A stretch of DNA of 64,000 bases from Corynebacterium pseudotuberculosis (GTDB lineage: Bacteria; Actinomycetota; Actinomycetes; Mycobacteriales; Mycobacteriaceae): positions 1,922,001-1,986,000 of the forward strand of contig NZ_CP021251.1 in assembly GCF_002155265.1 (NCBI RefSeq), in the 5' to 3' direction. Both the position numbers and the translations under genes were made by a program. The notes beneath the pieces are model-generated. The model was given only the letters and a program-made list of their open reading frames with translations, made no database searches and was not told the origin of the DNA. Positions 53,766 through 61,760 of this stretch are shown here, piece by piece (the first letter of the stretch is position 1; the number at the start of each line of letters is the position of its first letter).

Positions 53766-53838
53766 GTCTCCGTAGCTCAGTGGATAGAGCATTGGTTTCC
53801 GGTACCAAAGGTCGCAGGTTCGAATCCTGTCGGGGACA
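53766..53838 (+). tRNA. tRNA-Arg (anticodon CCG)
   Basis: A complete cloverleaf of 73 bases: acceptor GTCTCCG with CGGGGAC (one T-G pair) and discriminator A, D-loop TAGCTCAGTGGATAGAGCA, anticodon stem TTGGT/ACCAA around loop TTCCGGT, giving anticodon CCG, and T-arm GGTTCGAATCC. CCA is not encoded. It reads CGG codons. It is followed by its own terminator. Confidence 0.95.
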
Positions 53839-53842
53839 CTCT

Positions 53843-53881
53843 AAACCCCCTTCTATCAGAATTTCTGTTAGAAGGGGGTTT
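53843..53881 (+). terminator. tRNA-Arg terminator
   Basis: Arms AAACCCCCTTCTA and TAGAAGGGGGTTT around an AT-rich loop, followed by GCGTTTTATCTTTT. Confidence 0.88.
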
Positions 53882-53979
53882 GCGTTTTATCTTTTGCCGT
53901 AGGCGACACCCTCACCTGCCTCTCCGCACATACCCATCAAAAGCAAAAAATTATAAGTGTGATTTTAAACAATTTTAGT

Positions 53980-53998
53980 TAAGGAAAGGCTTACTTTA
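53980..53998. promoter_or_regulatory. DtxR-like iron box
   Basis: TAAGGAAAGGCTTACTTTA matches 15 of 19 positions of the DtxR consensus TWAGGTTAGSCTAACCTWA by hand count. It lies in the promoter region of the small secreted protein, about 50 bases before the preferred start, and implies repression under iron sufficiency. Confidence 0.55.
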
Positions 53999-54048
53999 AA
54001 TTACTTTTGTAAATGAAACAACTATTCCCCTATCGAAAGGACACCTCC

Positions 54049-54357
54049 TTGAAAATCCATAAACTAGCCACCACCATGGCAGCAGTGGCAGCTACAGCAG
54101 CGAGCCTCATAACAGGGGCTGGCATAGCCAGCGCCATCTCCTACGAACAACCCAATGTCGAGTCATGCAAGCACAAATTCCCCAACGCGACCAGCCTCTG
54201 CGAGTACATAGATGGCATCCGCGCCCAGGCCGAAGAAGCACTACGCCAAGGAAACCACGAAGTCGCTGAAGCGCTGCAGGCGGAGATCAAGAATGCCCTT
54301 CTGCTCCTACACAACGATGGCAAAACGCCAATCCCCACACCGCACCAGGCAGTGTAA
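54049..54357 (+). CDS. Small secreted protein, probably iron-regulated
   Basis: A protein of 102 residues from a TTG start that has AAAGGA 7 bases upstream; an ATG at 54013 would place 12 residues before the signal peptide. The N-terminus is a Sec signal (basic LKIHKLA, hydrophobic core MAAVAATAASLITGAGI, cleavage after ASA about residue 29). The mature part of about 73 residues has two Cys (VESCKHKF and TSLCEYID), able to form a disulfide, and a helical middle (RAQAEEALRQGNHEVAEALQAEI). I do not recognise the family. The DtxR-like box suggests a role in iron-limited growth, possibly in the host. Confidence 0.65.
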   Translation: MKIHKLATTMAAVAATAASLITGAGIASAISYEQPNVESCKHKFPNATSLCEYIDGIRAQAEEALRQGNHEVAEALQAEIKNALLLLHNDGKTPIPTPHQAV

Positions 54358-54368
54358 TTCCCCGAAAA

Positions 54369-55139
54369 TCACTCATCGCACACGGGAACCATAACCACGT
54401 TTGTTCCCAAGTTGGTGAGACGCTCAACAATTTCCATATCAATATCGTTTGTCGTAATCACCGTATCCACTTGATCAAAAGTGGCAACCCGATGCGACGA
54501 GACTCGGGAAAACTTTTCCGGGGTAGCAAGGACGATAACGCGTCGCGACGCTTGAAAGACCGCACGTTTAAGCGTCGCCTCGTTAAGATTTGGAGACATA
54601 ACCCCTACCGAGGGGTCACAAGCACACACACCTATAAAAGCAAGATCGAAACGCATGGAAAGCACCGTTTCTACGGCTGCCGCACCCCAGATTGCCAGAT
54701 CTTCATTATTCACATCGCCGCCGGGTATCAAAACAGAGGTTTCTGCGCCACGCGCTAGCGCAGCCCCGGCATAAAGGGACAATGCTAACGCGTGAATATC
54801 TTTCCCGGCCAAAAGCTTTGCAGCCTCCAGGGGGGGTAGTTCCAGAATCCACGAGCACGCTAAACCCTGAATCCACCATCCCTGCCGCTTCCTTTGCTAT
54901 CGCCCTTTTTGCAGTTGGTTGTTCATGTTTACGCACTTCCAACGGATAGCGGGCACCCCGTCGACGCACGGTCCGCGCCCCGCCACGAACCCTATCCACC
55001 GCCCCAAAGCATCCAACTCAGACAAATCACGCCTGATAGTCACAGCGGAAGCCCCCGTGATCTCATACAATTGCGCGATCGTTTTACTGCCCGAATCCAC
55101 CGCGCGAATAATGACCCTATGACGTTCGTGCTGCTCCAT
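54369..55139 (-). pseudogene. DeoR-family regulator broken by two frameshifts
   Basis: Three frames together rebuild one DeoR regulator of about 255 residues. Frame one (from ATG 55139) has the HTH, ITGASAVTIRRDLSELDALGR. Frame two, from about 54990, continues VDRVRGGARTVRRRG and ends VLVDSGTT. Frame three, from about 54836, resumes with LEAAKLLAGKDIHALALS and runs to DMEIVERLTNL. The first shift (near 54989-54998, GGGGCGGTGG on the minus strand) needs one extra base; the second is a run of seven C (54830-54836) that needs one fewer. Either the gene is dead, phase-variable at the C-run, or the sequence has errors. The sensor domain keeps the DeoR pattern. Confidence 0.8.
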
Positions 55140-55266
55140 GCGCCTACCCTACCCCTCAGCTTCGATCATAAACAATCATCGACAGTGATCGTTATGATTT
55201 CTATCCTTTTACATAAGAACAACATAGAGCACATAACAGAGATTCCCCTCAAGGAGACGAGTCACA

Positions 55267-55626
55267 ATGATCAGCACCACAGGAATTTATGCCAGCACAG
55301 AGCTTACCCAGGAGATTCTTCGCAATCTACCGCCAAAATTAGCCGCGGTAACGGTGCCTTGGGAGTCAAATCCCACGGCACAAGCCGCAAAGCTAGAACC
55401 TGTCGACTGCGCGATTATTGACGTTAGCAAGGGGGTTGATCGCGAAGCCATTGCAGCATTACAAACAAAACCAGTCCTTATCCTCGGCGACACCGACAGC
55501 TTTCACGCTGATAATTTGCGAGGCCACGGAGTTAAAGTCATGGAGTCCTCACCCCTTGCGCTTGACGACGTCCTAGCTCAATTTTCCGCTCATGTTGATA
55601 TAGAACTAGGGCAACTAGCCGCTTAA
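55267..55626 (+). CDS. Unrecognised small protein
   Basis: A 119-residue acidic, soluble protein, with ribosome site AAGGAGA 9 bases before ATG 55267. I do not recognise the family. Alternating strands and helices (AAVTVPW, DCAIIDVSKGVDREAIAAL, PVLILGDTDS, VKVMESSPLALDDVLAQF) resemble a receiver-like or Rossmann-like alpha/beta fold without the phosphorylation Asp pattern. It is divergent from the broken DeoR gene and ends in a strong terminator, so it is a stand-alone transcript. Possibly a former target of that regulator. Confidence 0.6.
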   Translation: MISTTGIYASTELTQEILRNLPPKLAAVTVPWESNPTAQAAKLEPVDCAIIDVSKGVDREAIAALQTKPVLILGDTDSFHADNLRGHGVKVMESSPLALDDVLAQFSAHVDIELGQLAA

Positions 55627-55631
55627 CACCC

Positions 55632-55666
55632 AAAACGGTCGTGATCATATTGATCACGACCGTTTT
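55632..55666. terminator. Strong bidirectional terminator
   Basis: Perfect 16-base arms AAAACGGTCGTGATCA and TGATCACGACCGTTTT with a TAT loop, between the unrecognised small protein and the convergent PspC gene. Confidence 0.9.
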
Positions 55667-55678
55667 GATGACAAAACC

Positions 55679-55876
55679 TTAGTACTTGGGCATGATAAAC
55701 CAGGCAATAATATAAAGAAGTACCTGAGGCCCCGGCAGGAGAATACTGGCCACAAAGAGAATTCGAAGAAGAGTGATGTTAATCCCGTAAGTTTCCCCAA
55801 TACCGCTAAGGACCCCACCCACCCATTTCTGGGTGTTGCTCCGAGAGAGACGCCGTCCATAAAAATGCGTATCCAT
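55679..55876 (-). CDS. PspC-domain membrane protein
   Basis: A 65-residue protein with the short PspC domain: RRLSRSNTQKWVGGVLSGIG then YGINITLLRILFVASILLPG and a second hydrophobic segment LLYIIAWFIMP. PspC proteins act in envelope-stress responses or as small membrane regulators; no partner Psp genes are nearby. ATG 55876 is chosen because AAAAGGAC lies about 10 bases upstream; a GTG at 55900 overlaps that site. Confidence 0.85.
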   Translation of the reverse strand: MDTHFYGRRLSRSNTQKWVGGVLSGIGETYGINITLLRILFVASILLPGPQVLLYIIAWFIMPKY

Positions 55877-55981
55877 ATTTTTAAAGTCCTTTTCTATCAC
55901 TTATCCGGTTACCCCTACCCCTTCATAATGCGGCAAACACCGGGCCCTTAGCATCAGGGATGCCCCTGAAAAATCCCGGAT

Positions 55982-56458
55982 TTATCCACCCACATATTTA
56001 TCCGGGTCAAAATCGACAGCCACGACCTTTTCAAGGTAATCACGTAGGGTTGCCACATGTCCTGGTCCCATAGGATCAAAAACCAATTTCCTAACCACCT
56101 CCACATGACCAGGCGCAGCAGATCGTAAGCGTTCTTCACCCTCTCGAGTCAGCTGAACATAAACGCCCCGACCATCGTCCGGGCATCGCTTCTTAACCAC
56201 TAGACCACGTTTTTCCATTCTTATGATCTGATGAGACGTACGACTCCGATCCCAGTTAAGAGAGACGCAGAGATCACGAAGCCGAATAATATGATCAGGA
56301 CTTTCGGATAAATTCACCAAAACTGCGAACTCCGAAGAGGTGAGCCCCGACCCTAGTTGTAGTGTCTCATCAATCCCTCTGCTCACTTTCCGATTCACGG
56401 CAAGCATCAGACGCCATAGGGACTGTTCTTCATCATTGAGCCATCTCGGGTTTGTCAT
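55982..56458 (-). CDS. MarR-family transcription regulator
   Basis: A 158-residue winged-helix repressor. The wing region is readable: GLTSSEFAVLVNLSES, then the recognition helix area LRDLCVSLNWDRSRTSHQIIRMEKRGLV and the wing KKRCPDDGRGVYVQLTREGEERL. It carries Cys residues that could be redox-sensitive (DLC, KRC). It is divergent from yceI with a perfect inverted repeat (56476-56499) just upstream of its start, so it probably controls itself and yceI. Ligand unknown. Confidence 0.85.
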   Translation of the reverse strand: MTNPRWLNDEEQSLWRLMLAVNRKVSRGIDETLQLGSGLTSSEFAVLVNLSESPDHIIRLRDLCVSLNWDRSRTSHQIIRMEKRGLVVKKRCPDDGRGVYVQLTREGEERLRSAAPGHVEVVRKLVFDPMGPGHVATLRDYLEKVVAVDFDPDKYVGG

Positions 56459-56475
56459 GAATGTAAAGACTAGCC

Positions 56476-56499
56476 CTATTTTTAACCAAATAAAAATAG
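56476..56499. promoter_or_regulatory. Putative MarR operator (perfect 9-base inverted repeat)
   Basis: CTATTTTTA and TAAAAATAG with a 6-base spacer, 18 bases upstream of the marR ATG. Symmetry and location suggest autoregulation. Confidence 0.55.
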
Positions 56500-56599
56500 A
56501 AAAAGTGCGAACAGCACTAGCATTTAATACGAACTACCTGCAATAATAAAATAAAAAATTTCTTTAGACCTTTAGTTGATATGTCACCAAAAAGGTGTA

Positions 56600-56617
56600 T
56601 TGTTGACACGACAACAA
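56600..56617. promoter_or_regulatory. Inverted repeat in the yceI promoter
   Basis: TTGTTG and CAACAA with a 6-base spacer; the left half overlaps TTGACA (56603-56608), a -35-like hexamer for yceI. A second operator candidate for the MarR regulator, though the sequence differs from the first. Confidence 0.45.
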
Positions 56618-56646
56618 AATAAAATCTTTTTAGATAGGAGAGCTCG

Positions 56647-57174
56647 ATGAGCAACTTTGATGGAACTTATGTACTAGACCCCGCACACACAACTATCGGT
56701 TTTGTTGCGCGTCATGCCATGGTCACAAAAGTCCGTGGCCACTTTACTGAGTTCAGCTCTTCAGTCACCGTTGAGGGATCAACGGCTACTGTTAATGCGA
56801 CTATTCAGACCGAGTCGATTACCACAGGCAATAACGACCACGATGATCATGTAAAGGGCACCGATTTCTTTAACACTGTAGAGTTTCCCGAGATGACCTT
56901 CACTTCTACCAGTGTTTCCATATCTGGAGACAAAGCCACGGTCACAGGCGACCTAACCATTAAAGGCGTAACAAAACAAGTAGATCTCGATGTATCGATC
57001 GATGGAATTGCAGAAGATCCTTTTGGTAACACACGGTTAGGCTTTGAGGCTCGCACCAAGATCAACCGAACTGATTTCGGTATAGACTTTAACGCTCCTC
57101 TTAAAACCGGTGGCGTTTTACTCTCTGAAGAAATAAAGATCGAGATCGAAGGTTCTGCGATCAAGCAAGCATAG
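56647..57174 (+). CDS. YceI-like lipocalin-fold protein
   Basis: A 175-residue protein of the YceI family: FDGTYVLDPAHTTIGFVARHAMVTKVRG at the N-terminus and the FGNTRLGFEARTKINRTDFGID motif near 135-156 are diagnostic. Family members bind isoprenoid or amphiphilic ligands in a lipocalin barrel. No signal peptide, so it is cytoplasmic here. TAGGAGAG precedes the ATG by 6-7 bases. Probably controlled by the divergent MarR protein. Confidence 0.9.
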   Translation: MSNFDGTYVLDPAHTTIGFVARHAMVTKVRGHFTEFSSSVTVEGSTATVNATIQTESITTGNNDHDDHVKGTDFFNTVEFPEMTFTSTSVSISGDKATVTGDLTIKGVTKQVDLDVSIDGIAEDPFGNTRLGFEARTKINRTDFGIDFNAPLKTGGVLLSEEIKIEIEGSAIKQA

Positions 57175-57187
57175 ACTTATATAAGGT

Positions 57188-57219
57188 AAGGCGGCAGCTG
57201 TACATACAGCTGCCGCCTT
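57188..57219. terminator. Strong bidirectional terminator after yceI
   Basis: Perfect 15-base arms AAGGCGGCAGCTGTA and TACAGCTGCCGCCTT, followed by TTGTTTTT. It also serves the convergent sbcC-like gene. Confidence 0.9.
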
Positions 57220-57227
57220 TTGTTTTT

Positions 57228-59801
57228 CTATCCCAACAGTTCCGCCATTTCATACTGGTGCTTACCTACAACATACGAGTACCGATCCGGCACGCATGTT
57301 AAAACGAAGACCTGCATTCTTTTCCCTAGTTCGCTAAATAGCATGGCCATAAGCTGTTGTCGTGTTGTATCAGTGGAGCCCAAAGCATCATCGACAAATA
57401 CTGGTACTGACTCGTCGCTTACCAAGCCAGCTACGGCAAATCGAGTGAGAATTGCCAATTGTTCTTGTGCTCCCCCTGAGAGATCTTTGACAGCAACAGT
57501 CTTATTGCCAGATGTACGAGCGACCACCGATAAGTTCTCATCGAGGCTAAAGCTCACTTCGGTGCCAAATACTGGCGCGGCTAGTCTCACCAGCTGTTCG
57601 ACAAAAGGTTGCGCATACTGCCGCCGCGCTTCATCTCGGTTACGAACCAACGTTTCAAACAGTAATTTTGATGCTTCGGCTCGGCGCTTCACCGAATTTA
57701 ACCGACGCTCAGCCACTTCAACAGCAGCGGTAGCCACATCTACTTTTTCCGATACTCCTGTAGATAAAGAAATCATCTCTTCTAAAGCTCTAAGATCAGC
57801 ATCACTGATAAGGATAGTTCTCTCTAAGTCAGCCACTTTCGCTTGTGCTCCCTCAAAGAGACCTTTGATCAAGGACGAGTCCGCATCTGCAGATAGTGTT
57901 TCAAGTTTTATAACAGCATCGTCATAGTTCTTTCGTACGCCAACAAGGTCCTTTTCAAGCTCCTCGAATGGGACCTGCTTTTCTTCCTTTTGCAGCTCTT
58001 CTCGATTCGCAGAAACTCTTTTCTCGGCCTCTTCTACGAGAGCACGTTTAACTGCTGCGTTTTTCCGTGCATTGCCTTCGAGCCACGGCGTTAACAAAAT
58101 TTCTATGTGCGCGATATTTTGCCCAAGTTCTTCAATTCGGGTTTGAGTTGATTCAATAAGCTCTTCAAACTGCTCTACCGTCTTATCAGGCTTGTTCGAT
58201 TCTTCTAGGACATCCTCAAACTTGTTGGCATCTCTCTTAAGGGCTTCTGTCTCCGCTATTTTTCGTTGCTTCTCTTGCAAAAGCTGTTCGGTTTTACTTT
58301 CTTCAATCCTGCCTTGTCTGTGCCAATTTCGGAGCTCTTCCAGATCTGTTGCACCACCAAGCATCACTTTTAAGGCGGCTTCTGACTCCTCAACTGCGGC
58401 ATTTCCCATGCGCACTGTGGATCCTGGAGAAAAAGTTGCTTCTACGGAGCCAACTTTGAGCACAGTTTCTGCGGCAATAGCAAAGCTTTGAGGCGCATCA
58501 TCGGTATCAATCGCTATACCATCCAGAGTTACAGAGGCAGGTTCATCGGACCGAATAGCAACAGACGCAGCACTTGCCTCCCGCAGTTCCCTGGCTACTC
58601 GATATTCAGCATAAGCACGTTCGGCATCCTCTAATTGGGCATCTGTTACGCGAGGAAAGTTTGTAATTGCGTCGAGTTCTTTATCCAATTCTGCTAATTC
58701 TGCAGTAATTTCATTCAGCTCTTCTTGACACTGAAAAGCTTTTGCTAAAGCACTCCCCTTTCTAAGAGAAGACAATAATTCCCTTGCCTCTTTAAGCTGC
58801 TGCTGTACATCTTGTTTTTCTTTATTCAGTTCAGAGATATGCTCTTCTTCTGATGCAGACCTTGTTTCTTCCTCTGCTAAGGCTTGCTTCAAAGCGTCCA
58901 ACTCAGCTTCTTCAGATATCTGACGCTCTGTTTTTTCTTTGCGTTGAATACACAAACGCTCAATATTTTCGACTTGTTCGTGCAAACGGTCAGCCTCTGA
59001 TTGCGCTAGCGCAATCTGTTGTATGTGTTCCTGAGCCGCTTTCCATTTTTCTTGCGCTTTTACGCACTCTGCTTTGGCATGGGGAAGCTCTTCCTCTGCT
59101 GCAGCTTTCCGCTGAGTGACAGCACTAATACGGCTAACCTTGCCTTCAAGCTCAATGCTTCTGTTGGTCACCTCATCGAGGTCACCTTGAGCTTTCTCCA
59201 GATCATTGAGAGCTCTATCTAACTCACCATTTTTCTTTATCTTCTGCCCTGAATAATAACGTTTATATTCCTTCTCAACGGCGGAAATTAGCTCGTTATC
59301 TTCAGCTTTATTGATTGATTCTCCGCTTCCTAGCGCAGCACTTAGTGAGGGAATTCCGGCGGCGGCAAAAGTAACGTCGTACCTTCCCTGCTCCATAAAC
59401 AAAGCATCCCGCAGATGCACATCTAAGTGTTCATCAAGAATCGCAGAAAGTTTATTCTCCGCTTCTCTACCTGAATAATTCCCAGGATTTGGAGAATGAA
59501 TTACAAGCTCGGCAGCCCGAGAATTATTCCATGTCTTAGAGATTGTAAAAGTGTACGGACCGATAGTTGCAGTCAAAGAGGTTTTAGTAGGAACATCTTT
59601 ATCCACGGGTTTAATATCCCTGATGTTCTTTTTACCCGTAGAGTGCTGTTCTCCCAGAGTTATCGCGATCGCTTCCATAATGGTGGACTTACCCAGCTCA
59701 TTATCACCTGAGATAACAATAACGCCTTTTTCCGGGAGATCCTGTAATTCCAGATGACCAATGGAACGCATGTCCTGGATTTCTATGGCATGAATACGCA
59801 T
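57228..59801 (-). CDS. SbcC/Rad50-like ATPase lacking the zinc hook
   Basis: An 857-residue SMC-like ATPase: Walker A GDNELGKST (32-40), long coiled coils (about 170-400 and 470-620), signature DLSGGAQEQLAIL (773-785) and Walker B VPVFVDDALGSTD (799-811). The CXXC zinc hook of Rad50/SbcC is absent; at the apex there is instead an about 60-residue segment with beta character (SVAIRSDEPASVTLDGIAID, VLKVGSVEATFSPG). It starts 6 bases after the sbcD-like stop, so the two form a nuclease-ATPase pair. It could instead be a YhaN-type protein. Last gene of the operon. Confidence 0.85.
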   Translation of the reverse strand: MRIHAIEIQDMRSIGHLELQDLPEKGVIVISGDNELGKSTIMEAIAITLGEQHSTGKKNIRDIKPVDKDVPTKTSLTATIGPYTFTISKTWNNSRAAELVIHSPNPGNYSGREAENKLSAILDEHLDVHLRDALFMEQGRYDVTFAAAGIPSLSAALGSGESINKAEDNELISAVEKEYKRYYSGQKIKKNGELDRALNDLEKAQGDLDEVTNRSIELEGKVSRISAVTQRKAAAEEELPHAKAECVKAQEKWKAAQEHIQQIALAQSEADRLHEQVENIERLCIQRKEKTERQISEEAELDALKQALAEEETRSASEEEHISELNKEKQDVQQQLKEARELLSSLRKGSALAKAFQCQEELNEITAELAELDKELDAITNFPRVTDAQLEDAERAYAEYRVARELREASAASVAIRSDEPASVTLDGIAIDTDDAPQSFAIAAETVLKVGSVEATFSPGSTVRMGNAAVEESEAALKVMLGGATDLEELRNWHRQGRIEESKTEQLLQEKQRKIAETEALKRDANKFEDVLEESNKPDKTVEQFEELIESTQTRIEELGQNIAHIEILLTPWLEGNARKNAAVKRALVEEAEKRVSANREELQKEEKQVPFEELEKDLVGVRKNYDDAVIKLETLSADADSSLIKGLFEGAQAKVADLERTILISDADLRALEEMISLSTGVSEKVDVATAAVEVAERRLNSVKRRAEASKLLFETLVRNRDEARRQYAQPFVEQLVRLAAPVFGTEVSFSLDENLSVVARTSGNKTVAVKDLSGGAQEQLAILTRFAVAGLVSDESVPVFVDDALGSTDTTRQQLMAMLFSELGKRMQVFVLTCVPDRYSYVVGKHQYEMAELLG

Positions 59802-59807
59802 AATAAG

Positions 59808-60926
59808 TTACTGCTCCTTGCTCAGCCGGAATAGGAGATTGACAGCATCGCGAGCAACCTGGCTATCCGTTGCTGCAAGTTCTTCTAAGGTAGCTTTAGC
59901 AAAGCCGTGAAGCCCCAAATCTGAGAGTTCTTCCGCGGACGGATCAACATGAAAATCCATGAGCCTACGACGCTCGTATAACGCCGCAAAAATGGGTTGT
60001 AGTCGTGCTACCTCTTGCTCTACGTACTTCATTGTGCTCAAAGAAACGGTTCCCTGCAGCGCATACTTGATCACAGTCGTGGACTTATCTGGGTATGCCT
60101 CAAGCATTGAGATGAAAGCTTCTGCTTCTTCTTGAGAATTTATAGGCATAGTGAGCGCCTCAAAAACCCACGATCCGCAGGGGATTGTTTGTACCTCCGC
60201 TGTCCCTTTCCCCACCGTCACCACTAACACATTTCCTGAGTCAGCTTCACCACCGTTAGTTGCTACCTCATAAAAATCGGTAGTCTCTGGCGCCCCCGAG
60301 TACCATATTCGGCCAGTGCCGCCTACGGCTTGGGTTGAGTGAGTATCTCCCAGTGCAATGTAGTCTACGGATGCATCTGCAAGCTTGCTTTCCGCCAGCT
60401 CTACGCTTATTAGATCTGGAATAATCTCGTTCGTCCTAGCTTCAGTTTGTCCGTGTCCCACGGCAATTCGCACAGACTCGCTAGGCTCAAGTGCCTCTAA
60501 AGCAGCTCCCAAGACATCATGTGTAGCGTGCCTCGTCTTCAGCGGTGCACCCACAATTTCAATGCCTTTGCGCACCTCAAAAGGTGTTGATTCTGTTAAA
60601 ACATGGACGTTTTCCATATTTTCTGTTTGATAAAACAAGGAATCTGCAACAAGCGGATCATGATTCCCTGATAAAAGATATACAGGCACCGGCAACTTCT
60701 TTAAAGCTTCCAAGGCTCTGCCTGATGTTTTTTTCTCTAGAGAATTGTGTTCAAAGACGTCACCCGCCATCACGATGAATTCACACTTAGTATTTTCCGC
60801 AATTGTGCCTAGACGCGTGATCGCGTTGATGCGGGCGTCGTCGAAACGCGCCTGAGCATCAGAATCGAGAAACCACCTGATCATTCCGATCTGAAGGTCC
60901 GATGTATGTAAGAAGGTGACGGTCAT
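59808..60926 (-). CDS. SbcD/Mre11-like exonuclease subunit
   Basis: A 372-residue calcineurin-type metallophosphatase. All phosphoesterase motifs are readable: HTSDLQIGM (residues 6-14), MAGDVFEHNS (about 53-62), LLSGNHDPLV (about 89-98), VGHGQTEA and LGDTHSTQAV. The DNA-capping region follows (PIFAALYERRRLMDF). It would be the nuclease partner of the SbcC-like ATPase encoded next. Second of the two MRN-like genes, 48 bases after the SWIM gene. Confidence 0.88.
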   Translation of the reverse strand: MTVTFLHTSDLQIGMIRWFLDSDAQARFDDARINAITRLGTIAENTKCEFIVMAGDVFEHNSLEKKTSGRALEALKKLPVPVYLLSGNHDPLVADSLFYQTENMENVHVLTESTPFEVRKGIEIVGAPLKTRHATHDVLGAALEALEPSESVRIAVGHGQTEARTNEIIPDLISVELAESKLADASVDYIALGDTHSTQAVGGTGRIWYSGAPETTDFYEVATNGGEADSGNVLVVTVGKGTAEVQTIPCGSWVFEALTMPINSQEEAEAFISMLEAYPDKSTTVIKYALQGTVSLSTMKYVEQEVARLQPIFAALYERRRLMDFHVDPSAEELSDLGLHGFAKATLEELAATDSQVARDAVNLLFRLSKEQ

Positions 60927-60974
60927 GATTTTTATTTACCATGAGCAGTCAACGCGTAAAGCACCGAAGTACCC

Positions 60975-61760
60975 CTACTCGCGGGTGAGATAATAGTACA
61001 GATCTTCGATATCCGCGACAGCTTTTAGCTCATCGATAGAGGTCAAAGATACTAGCCGCATGGCTTTACGTAACAGGGATTCATCGGAATCTTCTAAAGC
61101 TGGTGCTTTCTTAGGAGAAGGAAGATCCGGCAATGCCTTTCCATCCCAAAAATGAGTTTTAACATCGCGTTCGCTTATAGAACGCGCCTGCATCGTGAGC
61201 GACTGCTCCAATTTGAGCAAATCCAGACCACGTAATTCAAAAGCTAAAAGTGGTTCTGCTTCAAGCCGATCCGCCACGACATAGGCAACTGCTACAGCAT
61301 GCTTGCAGCACACCACATGATCGGGACAATCACACCAGAATTGTGCGCTCGATCCTATCAAGATCTCGGATATATCTTCGCTGAGTTTCCCTTCTTTTGC
61401 CCGTTTAATTCCATTAGGCAATTCGGCTAACTCGGCAGTAACCGCAGCTAAGTCATCAGTATCGCGATATGGCAAGGAGATTGTCACATGAAACGGTTCA
61501 TTCTGGGACCCTGCAACATCGGCAGAAACAGTCGATTTATCAAGCTTCACGTTAAGAACATTGCTGTTTCTGGCGTAATCACGGCCTCTTTTCAGACGTC
61601 CCTGGTCTGCATATTGATGTACAAGATCACGCATCTTACGTGCCACAGCATTAAATTGGATGGTTTCCCGGGAAGCCGGTAATTCTTCGGGAGAAGATAC
61701 GCGCTTCTTTGCCCCAAAATTTGCATAGATAACATTATCTTTGGAAGGACGCTGCGGCAT
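60975..61760 (-). CDS. SWIM zinc-finger protein
   Basis: A 261-residue protein with a SWIM zinc motif, FWCDCPDHVVCCKHAVAVAYV (about 141-161), giving C-x-C...C-x-H. The N-terminal half (NAVARKMRDLVHQYADQGRLKRGRDYARNSN) carries the region that precedes SWIM fingers. The SNF2 helicase upstream ends one base before this start, and this pair, SWIM with HelZ-type SNF2 helicase, is common in bacteria. Likely a DNA- or protein-binding partner of the helicase. Confidence 0.85.
   Translation of the reverse strand: MPQRPSKDNVIYANFGAKKRVSSPEELPASRETIQFNAVARKMRDLVHQYADQGRLKRGRDYARNSNVLNVKLDKSTVSADVAGSQNEPFHVTISLPYRDTDDLAAVTAELAELPNGIKRAKEGKLSEDISEILIGSSAQFWCDCPDHVVCCKHAVAVAYVVADRLEAEPLLAFELRGLDLLKLEQSLTMQARSISERDVKTHFWDGKALPDLPSPKKAPALEDSDESLLRKAMRLVSLTSIDELKAVADIEDLYYYLTRE

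Noticed and set aside
53766..53838. tRNA-Arg as a phage or island attachment site
   Set aside because: tRNA-Arg genes are corynephage targets, but I found no direct repeat of its 3' end in 53.8-57.2 kb and no integrase; the anticodon also differs from the known target as I recall.
57220..57927. 235-codon plus-strand frame opposite the sbcC-like gene
   Set aside because: Codon shadow of the C-terminal ATPase region, starting inside a terminator area.
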